Assembly: GCA_041686955.1 (NCBI GenBank)
Contig: JAWLCV010000157.1
Span: 1-5,106 of the forward strand
Direction: 5' to 3'
DNA length: 5,106 nucleotides
Origin: UBA7803 sp041686955
GTDB lineage: Bacteria > Pseudomonadota > Gammaproteobacteria > Pseudomonadales > Azotimanducaceae
The notes beneath the pieces were generated by a model. It made no database searches, had not been told where the DNA came from, and was given only the letters and a program-made list of their open reading frames with translations. Shown here piece by piece: positions 1 through 5,106 of the stretch (the stretch's first letter is position 1; each line of letters starts with the position of its first letter). A program made the position numbers and the translations under genes.

Positions 1-654
1 GTGGAGCAGGGCGGGCACCACGTCCCAGATGCCGAAGACGTTGCAGCCCACCACGTCTCCCGGCTGGTAGGGCCACAACCGCGCACGCCAGGCATGGGAG
101 AGCATGGAGCCCGTGTGATCGGTGAGCACGGCTTTGGGCCGGCCGCCTTCGCTGCCGGAGGTGAGCAGCACGTGGGCGATGCGCCGGGGATCGTCCGGCG
201 GCAGAGGGATGTCGGGTGCTGCCGGGGCCTCGTCTACCCGCAGGGTCGGACCGAACCCCGGATCCAGGGCGTCGCTGGTCACCACCAGTGCCGGACGCAG
301 CGACTCCAGCAGCTCCGTCAGCACGGCCCGGGGGTGGGCCGGAAGGGCCAGGTAACGCAGCCCCGCGGCAAGGCAGGCGAAGTAGCTGATCACGAGATCC
401 ACGCCCGGGTCGAGCCGCACGGCCACCGTCGCGTTCTCCGCCCCGTGGGTCCGGGCGCGGAGCAACTGGGCCCGGGCGTCGATGGCCTCGGCGAGGGCGG
501 CGTTGTCGAGGCTGCGCTCTCGATCCATCAGCAGGGTGCGGCCCGGCGCGCGGCAGAGGGCTTCGAGCACCGCGCGGTGGACGCATGCCCCGCCGGCCGC
601 CGGCGATGGCGGCCGCCGGTACCAGGGCAGCGCGGTGCTCGAAAGCGTCGTCAT
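1..654 (-). CDS. AMP-binding (adenylate-forming) ligase, N-terminal part, cut by window edge
   Basis: Reading the minus strand from ATG at 654 gives 218 uninterrupted residues to the window edge. The protein begins MTTLSSTALPWYRRPPSP. Residues 162-176 read VLLTSGSEGGRPKAV, the phosphate-binding loop (A3 core motif) of the ANL superfamily, which activates a carboxylic or amino acid as an acyl-adenylate with ATP. The stretch before it (about 20-160) has the usual N-terminal character, including VISYFACLAAGLRYLALPAHPR at about 88-109. After the loop, LWPYQPGDVVGCNVFGIWDVVPALL resembles NRPS-like and acyl-CoA synthetase-like adenylation domains. The loop has one residue more than the usual TSGTTGxPK spacing. 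The C-terminal subdomain, and so the substrate and partner, lie outside the window. GTG at 660 is an in-frame alternative start; neither start has a clear Shine-Dalgarno. It is transcribed divergently from the ABC-F operon. The fold is firm; an acyl-CoA ligase and an NRPS-type adenylation protein cannot be told apart here. Confidence 0.85.
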   Translation of the reverse strand, partial: MTTLSSTALPWYRRPPSPAAGGACVHRAVLEALCRAPGRTLLMDRERSLDNAALAEAIDARAQLLRARTHGAENATVAVRLDPGVDLVISYFACLAAGLRYLALPAHPRAVLTELLESLRPALVVTSDALDPGFGPTLRVDEAPAAPDIPLPPDDPRRIAHVLLTSGSEGGRPKAVLTDHTGSMLSHAWRARLWPYQPGDVVGCNVFGIWDVVPALLH

Positions 655-660
655 TCGCAC

Positions 661-666
661 ATTGTA
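661..666 (-). promoter_or_regulatory. Possible -10 box for the adenylating enzyme, leaderless arrangement
   Basis: On the minus strand TACAAT, one mismatch from the sigma-70 consensus TATAAT, lies 6 nt upstream of the ATG at 654. A transcript from it would start about at the initiation codon (654 or GTG 660), which would account for the missing Shine-Dalgarno. No convincing -35 hexamer is found at 16-18 nt, so this is a weak call. Confidence 0.25.
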
Positions 667-753
667 CCGGCCCAGGGGCGTTGACCCGTCGCCACGGACG
701 CGGGAGACTGCCCCTACCTCCTGCCGGTCGAGTCCAGTGCGCCAGTAACACCT

Positions 754-795
754 GAACGTTCGCGAACTGTTCCTTCACCCGAACTCCGGGTGAAC
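754..795. promoter_or_regulatory. Cluster of GAAC/GTTC half-sites, probable operator
   Basis: Six copies of GAAC or its complement GTTC occur in 42 bp: GAAC at 754, 764, 781 and 792, and GTTC at 758 and 769. They form nested dyads: GAACGTTC (754-761), GTTCGCGAAC (758-767) and GAACTGTTC (764-772). The segment 758-772 also fits GTTC-N7-GTTC, the LexA (SOS) box pattern known from Alphaproteobacteria. Spacings of 10-11 bp between several copies would place them on one helical face. Such a group 40-80 bp before the ABC-F start suggests a dimeric repressor or activator site. Which regulator binds is unknown. Confidence 0.45.
774..794 (+). repeat. Perfect 8-bp inverted repeat (stem TTCACCCG, 5-nt loop)
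   Basis: TTCACCCG (774-781) and CGGGTGAA (787-794) are exact inverted complements separated by AACTC. The element ends 41 bp before the ABC-F GTG codon. As DNA it could be an operator dyad overlapping the last two GAAC half-sites. As RNA it could be a leader hairpin; a pyrimidine-rich tract at about 803-820 follows, but with no continuous T-run directly after the stem, so it is not a standard intrinsic terminator. Confidence 0.6.
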
Positions 796-825
796 GCGGC
801 ATTTCGCCCTCTTTTCTTTCAAGGC

Positions 826-830
826 AGAGG
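826..830 (+). promoter_or_regulatory. Ribosome binding site of the ABC-F gene
   Basis: AGAGG lies 5 nt upstream of GTG at 836 and supports that non-ATG start. A competing GTG at 790 in another frame has no such site. Confidence 0.6.
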
Positions 831-835
831 TTCAG

Positions 836-2440
836 GTGGCATCCATCATTTTTCATTTCGTGGATTTCGGCTACGACGCCTCCCGCGCCGAGGTGTTTCG
901 CGAGCTGTCGCTCCTCATCGACAGCGGCTGGCGCTGCGCCGTGGTGGGCCGCAACGGCCAGGGCAAGACCACCCTGCTCAAGCTGGCCGGCGGGCTGCTG
1001 ACCCCCACCGCGGGGCACGTCGAGAATCCGCTGATCACCCGCTACTTCCCCGGTGTGGTGCCGCCTGCGCTGGCACGGCGCGCGCAGACGACCCTGGAAG
1101 TGGTGCGGGAATCCATCGCGCCCTTCACCGCCTGGGAGCGGGAGATGGAGCGGTGCCTGGCGCAGGGGACCGAGACGGCCCTCGCCCGGTACGGCGAGCT
1201 TCACGAACGCTACCTGGCGCGGGGCGGCTACGAGGTGGACGGCCGGATCGCGCGGGAGTGCGCGGCCATGGAGCTCGAGCCCGACCTGCTGGCGCGCCCG
1301 TTTCACAGCCTCTCCGGCGGCGAGCAGACCCGGGCGCTGGTGGCCGCCCTGTTCGTCGAGCCCGGGGTCTACCCGCTCATCGACGAGCCCACCAACCACC
1401 TGGACATGGCGGGACGGGACCGGCTCATGGCCTACCTGGCTGGCAAACGCGGCTTCCTGCTGGTGTCCCACGACCGGCGCTTCCTCGACGGCGCGGTGGA
1501 TCACGTGCTCTCCATCAACCGCCGCGACGTCCGCCTCAATCAGGGCACCTTCAGCCAGTGGCGTGCGCAGATGGAGGAAGAGCTCGAGGCCGAGCGCCGC
1601 ACCCGGGAGAAGATCGAACGCGACGTGGCGCGGCTGAACGCCGCCGCCCAGGCGACCCGGCGCAATGCCCAGAGCCGGGAGGGCGACAAGTACCGCACAG
1701 GCGCCTTCGACAAGGGGTTCATCGGCCACCGGGCGGCGAAGCAGATGAAACGGGCCCGCAACGTGGAGCGGCGCATCGAGGCGCAGCTCGAGGCCAAGCG
1801 CGGTCTGCTCGGAAACCGGGAGAAGGTGCGCGAGCTGGCGGTGGAGACCGCGGCCCAGGGCCCGGGCCATCTGCTGGTGGCGCAGAACCTGACGCTTTCG
1901 CGTGCCGGCCGGGTGCTGTGCCGCGAGCTGTCCTTCGCGGTGAAGCCGGGGGAGCGCCTGGCCGTCGTCGGCAGGAACGGCTGCGGCAAGACCACGCTGC
2001 TCGACGTGCTCGCCGGCGAGCGCAGCGTCGACGCCGGCACCGTGCGCCGCCCGGGCCACGTCGGCCTGGCGCGGAGCTACCAGCGCCCGTTGTGGCGGCA
2101 CGGCCTCTTGCGCGGGCACCTGGAGGCCCACGGTCTCGACGAGACCCGATTCCGTCAGCTCCTGGGCGTGCTCGGCGTGCAGGCCGAGGTCTTCGACCGG
2201 GATCTCGCCAGCTACAGCCTCGGGGAGCAGAAGAAGGTGGACCTGGCGCGTTCGTTGATGCGTCCGGCGGACGTGTTGCTGTGGGACGAACCCCTCAATT
2301 ACATTGACCTTCATGCCCGGGAGCAGATCGAGCACGCGGTGCTCGAGCGGTGCCCGACGCTGGTGTTCGTCGAGCACGACCGCGCCTTCGTCGAGCGGGT
2401 GGCTACCCGGGTGCTGTGCCTGGACGAGGAGCCTGGATGA
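836..2440 (+). CDS. Lsa-type ABC-F ATPase, probable ribosome protection protein
   Basis: This 534-residue soluble protein has two ABC ATPase domains and no membrane segments, the layout of ABC-F translation factors that bind the ribosomal E site. NBD1 has Walker A GRNGQGKT (38-45), signature LSGGEQ (159-164), Walker B with DEPTNHLD (183-190) and switch His212. NBD2 has Walker A GRNGCGKT (379-386), a variant signature SLGEQ (461-465), Walker B WDEPLNYID (483-491) and switch His514. The charged linker (about 230-340) contains DKGFIGHRAAKQMKR, and the C-terminus has WDEPLNYID and VEHDRAF. As I recall, these closely match the Lsa group (Lsa(A) and relatives), which protects ribosomes against lincosamides, pleuromutilins and streptogramin A. 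They differ from the housekeeping Uup/EttA types, which use DEPTNHLD in both domains. All catalytic residues are present. Resistance itself is inferred; a general translation-rescue role is possible. First gene of the operon, GTG start. Confidence 0.88.
   Translation: MASIIFHFVDFGYDASRAEVFRELSLLIDSGWRCAVVGRNGQGKTTLLKLAGGLLTPTAGHVENPLITRYFPGVVPPALARRAQTTLEVVRESIAPFTAWEREMERCLAQGTETALARYGELHERYLARGGYEVDGRIARECAAMELEPDLLARPFHSLSGGEQTRALVAALFVEPGVYPLIDEPTNHLDMAGRDRLMAYLAGKRGFLLVSHDRRFLDGAVDHVLSINRRDVRLNQGTFSQWRAQMEEELEAERRTREKIERDVARLNAAAQATRRNAQSREGDKYRTGAFDKGFIGHRAAKQMKRARNVERRIEAQLEAKRGLLGNREKVRELAVETAAQGPGHLLVAQNLTLSRAGRVLCRELSFAVKPGERLAVVGRNGCGKTTLLDVLAGERSVDAGTVRRPGHVGLARSYQRPLWRHGLLRGHLEAHGLDETRFRQLLGVLGVQAEVFDRDLASYSLGEQKKVDLARSLMRPADVLLWDEPLNYIDLHAREQIEHAVLERCPTLVFVEHDRAFVERVATRVLCLDEEPG
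2426..2431 (+). promoter_or_regulatory. Shine-Dalgarno inside the ABC-F gene end that sets the patatin start
   Basis: GAGGAG lies 5 nt before the ATG at 2437, inside the last codons of the ABC-F gene. It favours this start over the in-frame ATG-less extension back to 2350, which would overlap the ABC-F gene by 91 nt and add residues unlike the family. Confidence 0.7.
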
Positions 2441-3354
2441 ACGGAGAACCCACCATCGGCATCGCGCTGGGCGGCGGTGCGGCCCGGGGCTGGGCCCACA
2501 TCGGCGTCATCGAGGCGCTGGCCGCCCGCGGCGTGGTGCCCCAGGTGGTGAGCGGCGCCTCCATCGGCGCCCTGGTGGGCGCGGCCCTGGCCGGCGGCAA
2601 GCTGGCCGAGCTGAAGGCGTGGGTGCTCGGCCTGCGCCGCCTGGACGTGCTCAAGCTCCTGGATGCCAGCCTCGGCAGCGGCATGATCGAGGGCAACCGG
2701 GTTATGCACGCGGTGGAGGAGATCCTGAGCGACCGCGACATCGGCGAGCTGGCCCTGCCCTTCGGCGCGGTGGCCACCGACCTGCAGCGCGGCCGCACCG
2801 TGTGGCTGCGGGAGGGCTCCACCATCGCGGCGGTGCGGGCCTCCTGCGCGCTGCCGGGGCTGTTTCCGCCCACCCGGTTCGGCGATTCCTGGCTGGTGGA
2901 CGGCGGGCTGGTGGATCCGGTGCCGGTGACCCTGTGCCGGCTGCTGGGCGCGGACATCGTCATCGCCGTGAACCTGAGCGCCTATCGGCACCGGCTGGAG
3001 CTGACCTACCGGCGGCCGCGGGCGGTGCCGGCGGTGCCGGAGGCCGAGCGTCAGGAGGAAAGCTCGTACCTCGAGCGGATGCAGCAGCTCGTGAAGGGGC
3101 TGTTCGAGAACGACGAGTCGGAGCCTGAGCCCGCGCTGCTGGACGTGGTGAGCAGCGCCATCAACATCATGCAGGAGCGGGTGACCCGCAGCCGGCTGGC
3201 CGGTGATCCGCCGGAGCTGGAGATCGTCCCGGACGTGCAGGACATCGGTCTCATGGACTTTCACCGGGCCGCCCTGGGGGTGGAACGCGGCTGGCGCGCG
3301 GTGGAGGAGCGGGGGGCCGAGATCGCCCGCCTGGTGCCGGGAACGGGTGCATGA
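2437..3354 (+). CDS. rssA: Patatin-like phospholipase, RssA/YchK family
   Basis: A 305-residue patatin-fold serine hydrolase expected to cleave acyl chains from phospholipids. The glycine-rich oxyanion loop is GGGAARG (12-18). The nucleophile elbow is GASIG (40-44) with Ser42, and the catalytic Asp155 sits in VDGGLVDPVP, completing the Ser-Asp dyad. The C-terminal block with RLAGDPPELEIVPDV and then LMDFHRA is characteristic of E. coli RssA (YchK, about 300 residues), as is the overall length; E. coli has GCSIG where this protein has GASIG. There is no signal peptide or membrane segment, so it probably acts in the cytoplasm or at the inner membrane face. The physiological substrate of RssA proteins is poorly defined. 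The ATG overlaps the ABC-F stop in ATGA and has its own Shine-Dalgarno. The stop overlaps the next start in the same way. The family is certain; identity as the RssA orthologue is likely. Confidence 0.88.
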   Translation: MNGEPTIGIALGGGAARGWAHIGVIEALAARGVVPQVVSGASIGALVGAALAGGKLAELKAWVLGLRRLDVLKLLDASLGSGMIEGNRVMHAVEEILSDRDIGELALPFGAVATDLQRGRTVWLREGSTIAAVRASCALPGLFPPTRFGDSWLVDGGLVDPVPVTLCRLLGADIVIAVNLSAYRHRLELTYRRPRAVPAVPEAERQEESSYLERMQQLVKGLFENDESEPEPALLDVVSSAINIMQERVTRSRLAGDPPELEIVPDVQDIGLMDFHRAALGVERGWRAVEERGAEIARLVPGTGA

Positions 3355-4763
3355 CCTGGAACGCCGCCGAGCTGGCGGCGCTCCTGGTGGCGGTGGCGGC
3401 CGGGGCGCTGAGCCTGCTGGCGAGCGGCCACGCCCTGATCAACAAGCGCCATCCCCGGGCCGCGTTCGGCTGGATCGGACTGTGCCTGGTGTTTCCGCTG
3501 GCGGGCGCGGCGCTCTACTTCCTGTTCGGGGTCAACCGCATTCGCCGGCGCGCCCGCAAGCTTCGCGGCGAGGGGCCCCACGCCAAAGCCGCCGGCGAGC
3601 ACCTGATCGATCCGCCCCCGGGATTCGAGGAGCTGGGAGCGCTGGGCGAGCGGGTGAGTGGCGAGCCGCTGCTCGACGGCAATCGGGTGACGCCGCTCTA
3701 CAACGGCGAGCAGGCCTATCCGACCATGCTGGCGGCCATCGAGGAGGCCCGGAGCCAGGTGCTGCTGGCCACCTACATCTTCGACACCGACGACACCGGC
3801 CAGGCCTTCGCCGACGCGCTGGGGCGCGCGGTGGAGCGGGGGGTGCGCGTTCGGGTGCTGCTGGACGGCGTGGGGGAGCTGTACTCGTTTCCCCGGGCCC
3901 GACGCATGCTGCGCAAGCGGGGCGTGGAGGTGCGGCGGTTCCTGCCCCCCCGGCTGTTGCCTCCGAGCTTCATGCTCAACCTGCGCAACCACCGGAAGAT
4001 TCTGCTGGTGGACGACGAGGTGGCATTCACCGGCGGCATGAACGTCTCGGATCGGCACCGGGTGAGCCGGGAGGACAATTCCCATCGGGTGGTGGACCTG
4101 CACTTCCAGCTCGCCGGGCCGGTGCTGGCGAGCCTCGCGGCGGTGTTCCAGAGCGACTGGGCCTTCGCGGGCGGGGACGAGGAGGTCGAGCTGCCCCATC
4201 CGCCGTCGGCGGGAGCCAGCCGCTGCCGCGTGGTCGCCGACGGCCCCGACGAGGAGCTCGACCGCCTGCTGCTGCTGCTCGTCGGGGCGGTGGGCCTGGC
4301 GCGCCGGCGGGTGGCCATCATGACGCCGTACTTCATCCCGCCGCGGGAGCTGCTGGGCGCCCTGCAGGCGGCGGCGCTGCGGGGAGTGGACGTGGCCGTT
4401 GTGCTGCCTGCGCGCAACAACCTGTTCTTCGTCCATCGGGCGGCCCGTCACGCCCTCTGGGAACTGCTGCAGCGCGGCGTGCGCGTCTACTACCAGGGTG
4501 GACCCTTCGTGCACAGCAAGCTGCTGCTGGTGGACGAAGACTACGCTCAGATCGGCTCCGCCAACGTGGACCCGCGCAGCCTGCGGCTCAACTTCGAGCT
4601 CGCGGTCGAGGTCTACGACCGCGCGTTGGTGGCCGAGCTCGACCGGCACTTCGCCAGCGCCCGTGCCGGCGCCGAAGAGGTGCACCTGGCGGACGTGGAC
4701 GCGCGCAGGCTGCATACCCGGCTGCTGGATGGGGCAGCCTGGCTGTTCTCACCCTACCTCTGA
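3351..4763 (+). CDS. cls: Cardiolipin synthase-type phospholipase D family protein
   Basis: This 470-residue protein has two N-terminal hydrophobic helices (about 6-28 and 38-60, with a positive RIRRRARK stretch after the second), as in ClsA-type enzymes (PLDc_N region). Two phospholipase D domains follow. The first catalytic motif is HRKILLVD (His214, Lys216, Asp221), followed by FTGGMN. The second is HSKLLLVD (His388, Lys390, Asp395), followed by IGSANVDPRS. Both HKD motifs are intact. Bacterial Cls enzymes join two phosphatidylglycerols into cardiolipin and glycerol at the inner membrane; related enzymes use phosphatidylethanolamine. The length is normal for ClsA (about 480). The start overlaps the patatin stop as ATGA. 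Only a weak GGGA lies upstream, so translation probably depends on coupling to the gene before it. It is the last gene of the operon. A different transphosphatidylase activity is possible. Confidence 0.9.
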   Translation: MTWNAAELAALLVAVAAGALSLLASGHALINKRHPRAAFGWIGLCLVFPLAGAALYFLFGVNRIRRRARKLRGEGPHAKAAGEHLIDPPPGFEELGALGERVSGEPLLDGNRVTPLYNGEQAYPTMLAAIEEARSQVLLATYIFDTDDTGQAFADALGRAVERGVRVRVLLDGVGELYSFPRARRMLRKRGVEVRRFLPPRLLPPSFMLNLRNHRKILLVDDEVAFTGGMNVSDRHRVSREDNSHRVVDLHFQLAGPVLASLAAVFQSDWAFAGGDEEVELPHPPSAGASRCRVVADGPDEELDRLLLLLVGAVGLARRRVAIMTPYFIPPRELLGALQAAALRGVDVAVVLPARNNLFFVHRAARHALWELLQRGVRVYYQGGPFVHSKLLLVDEDYAQIGSANVDPRSLRLNFELAVEVYDRALVAELDRHFASARAGAEEVHLADVDARRLHTRLLDGAAWLFSPYL

Positions 4764-4780
4764 CGGTGCGGCCGGCTCAG
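4760..4780. other. Convergent gene junction with weak stem-loop
   Basis: Only 13 bp separate the TGA of the cls-like gene from the TGA of the minus-strand zinc-ribbon gene. CTGACGG (4760-4766) can pair with CCG...TCAG (4772-4780) across a 2-nt bulge, giving a short imperfect stem that includes both stop codons. No T-run follows on either strand, so it is not a convincing intrinsic terminator. Transcripts from the two sides probably overlap or stop by Rho. Confidence 0.2.
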
Positions 4781-4938
4781 GACTTCTTGCTGGTGTTGAC
4801 GTAGACCCGCTCGAGGCGCTGCTCCACGTCCTCACTCCCGCACTCGGGGCACTTTTCCTGGTGGCGCTCGTGCTGCTCCAGGCTTTCCGTCACCGGGAAC
4901 CGTTCGCCGCACTGCCTGCATTGAAACGTGTATTCCAA
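4777..4938 (-). CDS. Small FmdB-type zinc-ribbon protein
   Basis: A 53-residue protein read from TTG at 4938. It begins (M)EYTFQCRQCGERF and ends in NTSKKS. Two knuckles, CRQC (Cys7, Cys10) and CPEC (Cys30, Cys33), are 19 residues apart and should bind one zinc ion, as in the FmdB/CxxC_CxxC_SSSS family of small putative regulatory proteins. The YxFxCxxCG opening and TSKKS-like end also fit that family. The first half, C-x2-C-x3-F-x5-L-x2-H-x2-H (His23, His26), additionally mimics a C2H2 finger but is one residue short between the histidines. The start is chosen because a perfect AGGAGG lies 4 nt upstream and no ATG or GTG is available. It follows the heme-enzyme gene by 24 nt and is probably co-transcribed with it. 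The molecular role of this family is not known. Confidence 0.8.
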   Translation of the reverse strand: MEYTFQCRQCGERFPVTESLEQHERHQEKCPECGSEDVEQRLERVYVNTSKKS

Positions 4939-4942
4939 GTTG

Positions 4943-4948
4943 CCTCCT
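4943..4948 (-). promoter_or_regulatory. Perfect Shine-Dalgarno for the zinc-ribbon gene
   Basis: AGGAGG on the minus strand is 4 nt from the TTG codon at 4938. It is the main reason for accepting this unusual start. Confidence 0.75.
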
Positions 4949-4962
4949 GCCGCTCGTGGGCG

Positions 4963-5106
4963 TCAGCCGATGCGATGCGCCAGCGTCTCCCGGCGCAACT
5001 GATCGAGCCACTGGACGTACGGCGTGCCGCCGGTGCCCAGCGGATCCGCTTCCTTCTCGGCGATGTAGCGGCGTGCCCAGCCGTAGTGCACGCCGCGGAA
5101 CTCGGC
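4963..5106 (-). CDS. Indoleamine 2,3-dioxygenase/PrnB-like heme protein, C-terminal fragment
   Basis: The last 47 codons of a minus-strand gene enter from the right edge and end in TGA at 4963-4965. The visible peptide has FRGVHYGWARRYI, then LGTGGTPYVQWLDQLRRET. In the indoleamine 2,3-dioxygenase family, a His in a comparable RxxHxxxxxxYI helix is the proximal heme ligand. A GTGGT loop followed by a short helix, close to the C-terminus, completes the active-site cap. Both elements appear here in order, so His7 of the fragment is the likely heme ligand. Tryptophan 2,3-dioxygenase has GTGGS further from its end, which makes it less likely. PrnB-like or other members of this heme superfamily are equally possible, so tryptophan as substrate is not established. 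The zinc-ribbon gene follows 24 nt downstream, probably in the same transcript. Confidence 0.6.
   Translation of the reverse strand, partial: AEFRGVHYGWARRYIAEKEADPLGTGGTPYVQWLDQLRRETLAHRIG

Larger units (their letters stand above)
655..835. promoter_or_regulatory. Divergent intergenic control region
   Basis: This 181-bp gap separates the divergent starts of the adenylating enzyme (leftward) and the ABC-F gene (rightward), so promoters for both should lie here. The left half (about 667-740) is GC-rich and featureless apart from TTGACC at 681-686, a -35-like hexamer whose best partner at 17 nt, GAGACT, is poor. The right half (754-820) holds the GAAC/GTTC cluster, a perfect inverted repeat and a pyrimidine-rich tract (about 803-820). 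No full sigma-70 promoter for the operon could be identified with confidence. No credible leader peptide with a ribosome binding site was found. Confidence 0.6.

Noticed and set aside
1..684. 227-residue plus-strand open frame at the left edge
   Set aside because: The product is His/Gly/Gln/Arg-rich without any motif, while the opposite strand encodes a clear AMP-binding domain.
681..709. TTGACC with GAGACT at 17 nt as a sigma-70 promoter for the operon
   Set aside because: The -10 candidate matches only three of six consensus positions, and the site is more than 120 bp from the gene.
737..748. Tiny frame GTG CGC CAG TAA before the ABC-F gene, as a leader peptide
   Set aside because: It has three codons and no Shine-Dalgarno, and such a frame is expected by chance.
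790..2307. 505-residue plus-strand open frame starting at GTG 790
   Set aside because: It overlaps the ABC-F gene in another frame, has an Arg/Gly/Pro/Ala-rich product without motifs, and lacks a ribosome binding site.
1336..4533. Six Chi-like GCTGGTGG octamers, all on the plus strand (1336, 1873, 2892, 2907, 4004, 4526)
   Set aside because: All lie in coding sequence and mostly arise from CTG-GTG (Leu-Val) codons in GC-rich genes, so the strand bias follows gene direction. The Chi sequence of this organism is not known.
3261..4715. 484-residue open frame on the minus strand opposite the cls-like gene
   Set aside because: It is the antisense of a gene with two intact HKD motifs. Its product is rich in His, Gln, Arg and Pro with no recognisable domain, which is typical of antisense frames in GC-rich DNA.
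3203..4804. 533-residue plus-strand open frame across the patatin and cls-like genes
   Set aside because: It is an out-of-frame shadow of low-complexity Gly/Ala/Arg/Pro composition. The true frames carry complete catalytic motifs.

Overview
The window is GC-rich and gene-dense. It uses GTG and TTG starts freely and carries ATGA-type gene overlaps. The protein types (an RssA-like patatin, a ClsA-like cardiolipin synthase, an FmdB-like zinc ribbon) fit a high-GC proteobacterium, most likely a gammaproteobacterium. That placement is inferred from protein character, since no rRNA or other marker gene is present. No tRNA, rRNA, CRISPR array, insertion sequence or attachment site was seen.

Layout: (1) Positions 1-654, minus strand: the N-terminal 218 residues of an ATP-dependent adenylating enzyme (AMP-binding/ANL superfamily), running off the left edge. 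This gene is missed if only plus-strand frames are read. (2) Positions 655-835: a divergent control region. It holds a dense cluster of GAAC/GTTC tetramers and a perfect 8-bp inverted repeat just before the rightward operon. (3) Positions 836-4763, plus strand: a tight three-gene operon encoding an Lsa-type ABC-F ATPase, an RssA-like patatin phospholipase and a cardiolipin synthase-type phospholipase D protein. Both junctions are 4-nt ATGA overlaps, so translation is probably coupled. (4) Positions 4777-5106, minus strand: the C-terminal 47 residues of an indoleamine 2,3-dioxygenase/PrnB-like heme protein, followed by a 53-residue FmdB-type zinc-ribbon protein with a TTG start and a perfect AGGAGG ribosome binding site. 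These converge on the operon with only 13 bp between stop codons.

How the genes may work together: ABC-F proteins of the Lsa group are known for protecting the ribosome from large-subunit antibiotics. The other two operon genes act on membrane phospholipid, one by cleaving acyl chains and one by making cardiolipin or a related transphosphatidylation product. Pairing a translation-rescue ATPase with two lipid-remodelling enzymes in a coupled operon suggests a combined stress or antibiotic response at ribosome and envelope. That is an inference. The two minus-strand units at the edges are incomplete, and no pathway links them to the operon from this window alone.
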